From positions 1-64,000 of the forward strand of contig NZ_FRAV01000026.1 of NCBI RefSeq assembly GCF_900142445.1: a stretch of 64,000 nucleotides of DNA. Reading direction: 5' to 3'. The translations under genes and the position numbers were made by a program. Of this stretch, positions 59,578-64,000 are shown piece after piece; the first letter of the stretch is position 1, and each line of letters starts with the position of its first letter. The notes beneath the pieces were generated by a model. The model saw nothing but the letters and a program-made list of their open reading frames with translations. It was not told the origin of the DNA and did no database searches. Source of the stretch: Chryseobacterium polytrichastri (GTDB taxonomy: Bacteria > Bacteroidota > Bacteroidia > Flavobacteriales > Weeksellaceae).

Positions 59578-60255
59578 ATGAAATTAAGACATTTTTTATT
59601 AATCGGAATCTTTACAGTAGGAAGTTTTATCAACGCTCAGGAAGTAAAGAAAAATGCAATTGAAGTAACAGGAGTTGCTGAAATGGAAGTAGAACCAGAT
59701 GAGATCATCTTTAGCATCGGTATTAAGGCTGACAACAAAAATCAGCTCGCCGACAACGAAAAGCTTTTATTTGAAACATTAAAAAAAGATGGAGTGAAAA
59801 ATGAAGATATTAAATTTAAATCAATGTATCAGAATCTTTACTCTAAAACAACAAAGTTTACAAAGAGTTTTCAGTTTAAAGTAAATACAAAAACCAATGT
59901 GAGTAAGCTTTTTGAAGATCTGAACCAAAAATGGGTAAGCAATTTGAATATCGCAGAAATTAAGAATACGAAAATTGCAGATTTCAGAAAGACCGTTAAA
60001 ATAAATGCTTTGAAAGCTGCAAAAGAAAAAGCAGATTATCTATTAGAAAGCATCGGTAAAAAGACCGGAACTCCGCTTGAAATAGTAGAAATTGAAGATT
60101 ACATGAGTGACTCTGTTCTTCCTGTAGCCTACAAAAGCAGAATGACTAATGTACAAATGGAAGCTGCTGATGCAGGAGTAGATTATTCTTCTTTTGATAA
60201 CATTGAAAACATCAAGCTGAAATTCAGTATCAAAACCAGATATGAGATTCTTTAA
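59578..60255 (+). CDS. SIMPL domain (DUF541) secreted protein
   Basis: 225 aa. Signal peptide (about 1-21, ending INAQ) and a full SIMPL domain: VTGVAEMEVEPDEIIFSIGI at the start, KSMYQNLYSKTTKFTKSFQFKVNT in the middle and ALKAAKEKADYLLESIGKKTGTPLEI near the end. SIMPL proteins are periplasmic or outer-membrane proteins of unclear function, some linked to oxidative or membrane stress. Preceded by LytTR-type site 3. Confidence 0.85.
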   Translation: MKLRHFLLIGIFTVGSFINAQEVKKNAIEVTGVAEMEVEPDEIIFSIGIKADNKNQLADNEKLLFETLKKDGVKNEDIKFKSMYQNLYSKTTKFTKSFQFKVNTKTNVSKLFEDLNQKWVSNLNIAEIKNTKIADFRKTVKINALKAAKEKADYLLESIGKKTGTPLEIVEIEDYMSDSVLPVAYKSRMTNVQMEAADAGVDYSSFDNIENIKLKFSIKTRYEIL

Positions 60256-60267
60256 TTAACAGATTTA

Positions 60268-60300
60268 AGAGACAGTTCGAAAGAGCTGTCTTTCTTTTTT
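60268..60300 (+). terminator. Terminator of the SIMPL gene
   Basis: AGAGACAG and CTGTCTTT arms around TTCGAAAGAG, then T-rich sequence. Confidence 0.7.
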
Positions 60301-60315
60301 TAGTCAGCTACTTAT

Positions 60316-60346
60316 TTCACCAAGCCAACATCCCATTTCACCAAGT
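60316..60346 (+). promoter_or_regulatory. LytTR-type direct repeat, site 4
   Basis: TTCACCAAGC (60316-60325) and TTCACCAAGT (60337-60346), 21 bp apart, ending 27 nt before TAATTTTA (60374-60381). Confidence 0.7.
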
Positions 60347-60406
60347 CTTCTCATTTTAAAGCTTTAAAGCAAATAATTTTACGCTAGGATTTTAAAGGAA
60401 TACACT

Positions 60407-62002
60407 ATGAAACATTATTTAATATTACTCATCTGTTCAATCTCCCTTTTTAAAGCTCAGGAAATTAAAAAGGAAATTGAAGTGAAACAAGCAACCCTAT
60501 TTTTACAAGGAGCAAAGGTATTCGGAAGTACCAATGTGAATTTGAAGAAAGGTCAAAACATCGTAAAAATCATCAACCTTCCCAATGATCTTGATGAAAA
60601 TACCTATAAAATAAATCTCGAAAAAAATACAACGCTTCTTTCTATAACGCCGCAAAGCAATTTCTTAAAAAATGATGAATTATCTGAAGCTGAGAAAAAA
60701 TTGGAGGTTGAAAGAAAAAAATTGCAAAGACAGGTTAGTCTTTTAATGATTCAGATCAACAACCTATCTGGTGAACAGAATATTATTAATGATCATTTAA
60801 AAATATCAGACAGTAATAAAGTTACTCCGCAGGAACAACTGATTAAGCTCACCGAGTTCTATAGAAAAAGAATGCTGGAAATCGATAATAAAGTATTTCT
60901 TCTCAATGAAGAAAAAAGTGTTTTAGGCGAAAGTATAGCTAAAATCAACAAACTGTTTACAGAAGAACAAACTCATAAAAACACCAATAAAAAAGAACTT
61001 TTACTTGAGATTTTAGCAGATAACGATATAAACCTGAATTTAGGAATAAGCTATATTGTTTCCAACGCAGGCTGGATTCCTTCTTATGATCTGAGAGCCG
61101 AATCTACAAAGAAACCGCTGGAAATGGTTTACAAAGGAAAAATTTATCAGAAAACCGGACAAGACTGGAACAATGTAAAACTTTTTGTCTCAACATACAG
61201 ACCATCGTATAACCAAAACAGACCTATTTTATCTCCGCTTTATGTTACAGAGTACAAAGCTTACGATCCGCAAACGGAAGTTGCTGATTACAAAATGAAA
61301 AAAGTTTCTGCAGAAGTTAACTCTTACCAGATGAGGGAAGATGCCGCACAACCAAGTCAGATTCCTGTAGCAACTGTTTCTGACAGCCAAATGAATGTGA
61401 TCTATGAATTGAAATACAATCAAACCATCGTAAGTCAGGAGAAAGAACAATATGTAATTCTAGACAAAAAACAAGTAGATGCAACTTATAAATATCACAC
61501 CGTTCCTAAGTTGAACAACCAGGTTTTTCTGATGGCTTTTATTAAAAACTGGCAGAACCTCAACCTTATTTCCGGAGAAGCTAATATTTATTTTGAAGAT
61601 AACTATATTGGCAAAACCAATATAACAACCTATTACGTGAAAGATGAATTTCCTATTTCTCTTGGCGTAGATGAAAGAATTAATGTAAAAAGGATAAAAC
61701 TGGAAGATAAAACCTCTCAAAAGAACTTCAATACCAATAAATGGGAGACAGAATCTTACCAAATAAGCATCCGAAACAATACCAAAGAAAATATAGAATT
61801 GGAAATCCTTGATCAACTTCCTATCAGCGAAAATTCTAAAATTTTAGTAAAAACTTTAGAAATCGGAGACGGAAACCTTGACGAGAAAACCGGAAGTATT
61901 CTTTGGAATAGAAAAATCGGCAGCGGAAGTTCAGATAAGATTAATTTCTCCTACGAAGTGAAATATCCGAAAGACTTGCAAATTCAATATTACAGCAGAT
62001 AA
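60407..62002 (+). CDS. MuiA-type DUF4139 family protein
   Basis: 531 aa. Signal peptide (about 1-17, ending FKAQ). N-terminal DUF4140-like beta domain (KQATLFLQGAKVFGSTNVNLKKGQN), a central coiled coil (about 85-190), and the C-terminal DUF4139 domain with LNLGISYIVSNAGWIPSYDLRAE. Homologues are called mucoidy inhibitor A-like; biochemical function unknown. It is secreted and preceded by LytTR-type site 4, so its expression probably follows the same two-component system as the SIMPL genes. Confidence 0.88.
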   Translation: MKHYLILLICSISLFKAQEIKKEIEVKQATLFLQGAKVFGSTNVNLKKGQNIVKIINLPNDLDENTYKINLEKNTTLLSITPQSNFLKNDELSEAEKKLEVERKKLQRQVSLLMIQINNLSGEQNIINDHLKISDSNKVTPQEQLIKLTEFYRKRMLEIDNKVFLLNEEKSVLGESIAKINKLFTEEQTHKNTNKKELLLEILADNDINLNLGISYIVSNAGWIPSYDLRAESTKKPLEMVYKGKIYQKTGQDWNNVKLFVSTYRPSYNQNRPILSPLYVTEYKAYDPQTEVADYKMKKVSAEVNSYQMREDAAQPSQIPVATVSDSQMNVIYELKYNQTIVSQEKEQYVILDKKQVDATYKYHTVPKLNNQVFLMAFIKNWQNLNLISGEANIYFEDNYIGKTNITTYYVKDEFPISLGVDERINVKRIKLEDKTSQKNFNTNKWETESYQISIRNNTKENIELEILDQLPISENSKILVKTLEIGDGNLDEKTGSILWNRKIGSGSSDKINFSYEVKYPKDLQIQYYSR

Positions 62003-62010
62003 CTGTATAA

Positions 62011-62048
62011 AACTTGGTAGCTTCAAGAACCTCAGCTACCAAGTTCTT
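62011..62048 (+). terminator. Terminator between the MuiA-like gene and the FAD oxidoreductase gene
   Basis: AACTTGGTAGC and GCTACCAAGTT form an 11-bp stem, followed by six T on the plus strand. It serves the plus-strand gene and may serve the convergent one. Confidence 0.8.
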
Positions 62049-62050
62049 TT

Positions 62051-63256
62051 TTATCTTCCAAACTTAAAATACCTTGATAAAAGGTGTTTTTTGTTCTTCA
62101 TAAATTGGGAAGCCATCTCCATTCCGGTGACAGAAAAAGTGATTCCGTTTCCACCAAAACCTAGAACGAAATATGAGTTTTTAAATTTAGAATGCTCACC
62201 AATGTAAGGAAGCCCGTCTTTTGTTTCTCCGAAAGTTCCGGCCCAAACAAAATCGGTGTAAAAATGATAATCGGGTTTTATTTTCTTTAGCCCTTTTAGA
62301 ATTTCTTTTTCTTTTTTGCCGAGTAAAGCATCACGCTTTTGGGGATCTTGGAAATCTTCATCTCCTCCACCAATCAATAGTCTGCCGTCATCGGTTGTTC
62401 TCATATAAATGTAAGGATCATCGGTATTCCAAACCAATGTGCTGGCTATATTCTTGAATTTATCGTGGTCTATTTCTGAGACCATTGCGAAAGTACTTTT
62501 TAAATCAACAAAGTTTTCTTTGATTAAATTTTTACTTTCATATCCAATACAATAGATGATTTTCTTTGCTTTTATCTGAGATCCGTTTGTTGTAGAAACC
62601 AAATTATATCCCTTCAAATATTTAACAGATTTCATTTCTGTTTTATCAAAAATTTTCAATCCTTTTTTTACATTTAAATCAAATAATTCATGGGCAAATT
62701 TAAAAGCATCAATACTCGCTCCCTGCTTTGAAACAATACCTCCAAAAGTATTTTCAAAACCGAATGTATCTAGCACTTCTTTCGATTCCATCCATTTCAC
62801 CTCGAAACCGGCTTTTTTTCTGGCTTCAAATTCCTTTTTTAACCAAGAAACATCTTTCTTTTTTGAGGCAAAGTATAAAGACTTTTTACGTTTAAAACCG
62901 GCTTTTGATTTAATTTTCTGAGTCAGCTTTTCCATCTTATCAATGGAATCTGAACAGGCTTTATAACTTTCTATAGCTCCTTTCTCTCCTATTCTCTTTA
63001 TCAGCTCACACAGAGGAATGTCTATCTCGTATTGCAACATTGATGTTGTGGCTGAAGTACTTCCGTTGCAGATCTCGCGTTTATCAATAAGAATTGTTTG
63101 ATAGCCATCTTCAACCATCTGATGGGCAATTAGGCTTCCGGTAATACCGCCTCCGATAATTAAAACATCACATTCTTCATCAGATTTCAAAGATGGGTAC
63201 GAAGTTAATATTCCATTTTTCAAAAGCCAAAATGGTTCGTTAGATTTTAAATCCAT
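62051..63256 (-). CDS. FAD-dependent oxidoreductase (DAO/DadA fold)
   Basis: 401 aa. Rossmann motif IIGGGITGSLIA (33-44) followed by ILIDKREICNGSTSAT, which is the start of the D-amino-acid oxidase/glycine oxidase fold. A second conserved part is RLLIGGGDEDFQ and the C-terminal YFVLGFGGNGITFSVTGMEMA that contacts FAD. No Rieske domain follows, so this is the short form. Substrate unknown. Confidence 0.85.
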   Translation of the reverse strand: MDLKSNEPFWLLKNGILTSYPSLKSDEECDVLIIGGGITGSLIAHQMVEDGYQTILIDKREICNGSTSATTSMLQYEIDIPLCELIKRIGEKGAIESYKACSDSIDKMEKLTQKIKSKAGFKRKKSLYFASKKKDVSWLKKEFEARKKAGFEVKWMESKEVLDTFGFENTFGGIVSKQGASIDAFKFAHELFDLNVKKGLKIFDKTEMKSVKYLKGYNLVSTTNGSQIKAKKIIYCIGYESKNLIKENFVDLKSTFAMVSEIDHDKFKNIASTLVWNTDDPYIYMRTTDDGRLLIGGGDEDFQDPQKRDALLGKKEKEILKGLKKIKPDYHFYTDFVWAGTFGETKDGLPYIGEHSKFKNSYFVLGFGGNGITFSVTGMEMASQFMKNKKHLLSRYFKFGR

Positions 63257-63373
63257 ATTAATATTTTACACTAAAATAGATAATATTTGTGATTAATTTA
63301 ACGATTTAAGAATCATCTATGGTTTAATTATTGTTGCTTACTATAATCCAAAACCACACTAAAATTAATTATT

Positions 63374-63754
63374 ATGATAACTATTATTCCAGAAGCTCCA
63401 GAAAATGTTGCGGCTTTTAGTGCCATCGGCCAAGTAACAAAAGAGAATTTTGAAAATCTTGTAATTCCGCATGTGAAAAAGAAAGTTGAAGAGTTTGGCG
63501 AGCTTAATTATCTTCTTTATCTTGATACAGACCTTGGTAATTTTACTCCCGGAGCATGGCTACAGGATATGCTATTAGGATTAAAAAACCTAACGAAATG
63601 GAACAGAGCTGCTATTGTAACAGATAAAGAAGGTGTACAAAACTTTACCGATATTTTCAGCGTTTTGATGCCTGGTGAATTCAAATCTTTCCCAAAAGAA
63701 AATCTATACAATGCTTTATATTGGTGTAAAAATGGAAATGAAGTTGAGGTTTAA
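63374..63754 (+). CDS. SpoIIAA/STAS-like protein
   Basis: 126 aa single domain of the SpoIIAA-like STAS family: VAAFSAIGQVTKENFENLVIP, LLYLDTDLGNFTPGAWLQDM and IVTDKEGVQNFTDIF. Small cytosolic proteins of this kind bind hydrophobic ligands or act in stress regulation. The dps gene follows after 52 bp in the same direction. Confidence 0.8.
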   Translation: MITIIPEAPENVAAFSAIGQVTKENFENLVIPHVKKKVEEFGELNYLLYLDTDLGNFTPGAWLQDMLLGLKNLTKWNRAAIVTDKEGVQNFTDIFSVLMPGEFKSFPKENLYNALYWCKNGNEVEV

Positions 63755-63806
63755 TTTCAAATATTTCATGTAATCATCAATCACCACACACTAAAAAATA
63801 AATAAT

Positions 63807-64000
63807 ATGAAACCCAATTTAGGTATTACAGACAAAAATCTGAAAGCTGTTCATGGTATTTTAAACAATGTTCTTGCGGACGGAAACATCCTTTACATCA
63901 AATTAAGAAAATTCCACTGGAATTTATCCGGAGATAATTTTATGGAACTTCATCTTCTTTTTGAAGAACAATATACTGCTGTTGCTCAAAGTATTGATGA
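63807..64000 (+). CDS. dps: Dps ferritin-like DNA-protection protein (partial)
   Basis: Starts at the ATG at 63807 and runs off the end of the window after about 64 codons. The visible part includes LNNVLADGNILYIKLRKFHWNLSG and FMELHLLFEEQY, the first ferroxidase-centre helices of Dps, with His and Asp/Glu ligands. Dps oxidises iron and protects DNA in stress. Close to the SpoIIAA-like gene. Confidence 0.9.
   Translation, partial: MKPNLGITDKNLKAVHGILNNVLADGNILYIKLRKFHWNLSGDNFMELHLLFEEQYTAVAQSID

Noticed and set aside
62011..62048. AACTTGGTAGC resembling the complement of the LytTR box
   Set aside because: It is one arm of a perfect terminator hairpin between convergent genes, has no second box at 21 bp and lacks the GTGAA part of the complement.

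Overview
The window reads as an AT-rich chromosomal segment of a Flavobacteriia-type Bacteroidetes, most likely Chryseobacterium or a close Weeksellaceae relative. The evidence is the Bacteroidetes promoter box TAnnTTTG (often with TTG/TTTG about 19 nt upstream), the general lack of Shine-Dalgarno sequences, a gliding lipoprotein (GldD), a Bacteroidetes-type (subtype iii) T6SS sheath pair, GG-leader peptides, and several families of short palindromic intergenic repeats. No rRNA, CRISPR array, integrase or complete insertion sequence was seen.

Layout. 318-2644: cobalamin lower-ligand/nucleotide-loop operon cobT-cobS-cobC (minus). 3366-9049: an AT-rich accessory island of seven tightly packed plus-strand genes. 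It holds two RlaP-type polymerase-beta nucleotidyltransferases at the outer ends, an R2K-like ATP-grasp enzyme, a small protein with archaeo-eukaryotic-primase-like motifs, and three unrecognised proteins. The island is bracketed by two different tandem repeats (274 bp x2 on the left, about 345 bp x3 on the right). 10060-12886: a hypothetical protein, an AraC regulator and a secreted erythromycin-esterase-like protein. 13100-24615: mostly core genes (pnp, sugar MFS transporter, rpsO, mgtE, metal receptor, free-Met-sulfoxide reductase, MBL hydrolase), plus a 48-aa cysteine-rich GG-leader peptide at 19238. 24691: tRNA-Leu(CAA). 24833-29682: two MocR-type regulators, each next to a GNAT acetyltransferase, with direct-repeat operator candidates. 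29971-40410: queG, rhodanese, HD hydrolase, alpha/beta hydrolase, nitronate monooxygenase, SurA-like isomerase, PfkB kinase, gldD, mutY, lipoprotein. 40492-42327: tssC and tssB. 42585-47146: two tandem M13 peptidases separated by a large repeat. 47222-51969: a GH18/deacetylase/glycosyltransferase fusion and cinA. 52817-62002: lipocalin, a LytS/LytTR two-component system and an envelope gene cluster. 62051-64000: FAD oxidoreductase, SpoIIAA-like protein and the start of dps.

How the genes work together. The strongest new regulatory observation is the box TTCACCAAGT, which occurs as a direct repeat with an exact 21-bp period at four places around the LytS/LytTR genes. Three of these lie 27-28 nt upstream of the -7 box of the two SIMPL-domain genes and the MuiA-like gene. 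The fourth lies 28 nt upstream of the sensor kinase's own -7 box. This looks like a complete small LytTR regulon with its operators. The strongest candidate for an undescribed system is the 3366-9049 island. RlaP and R2K families have been linked to RNA repair or biological conflict, but no RNA ligase is visible, so the function is open.

Several genes appear to start with almost no 5' leader (TAnnTTTG-N4-ATG). At least six families of intergenic palindromes are spread through the window. One of them shows compensatory base changes between copies, which supports selection or mobility as a DNA or RNA hairpin.
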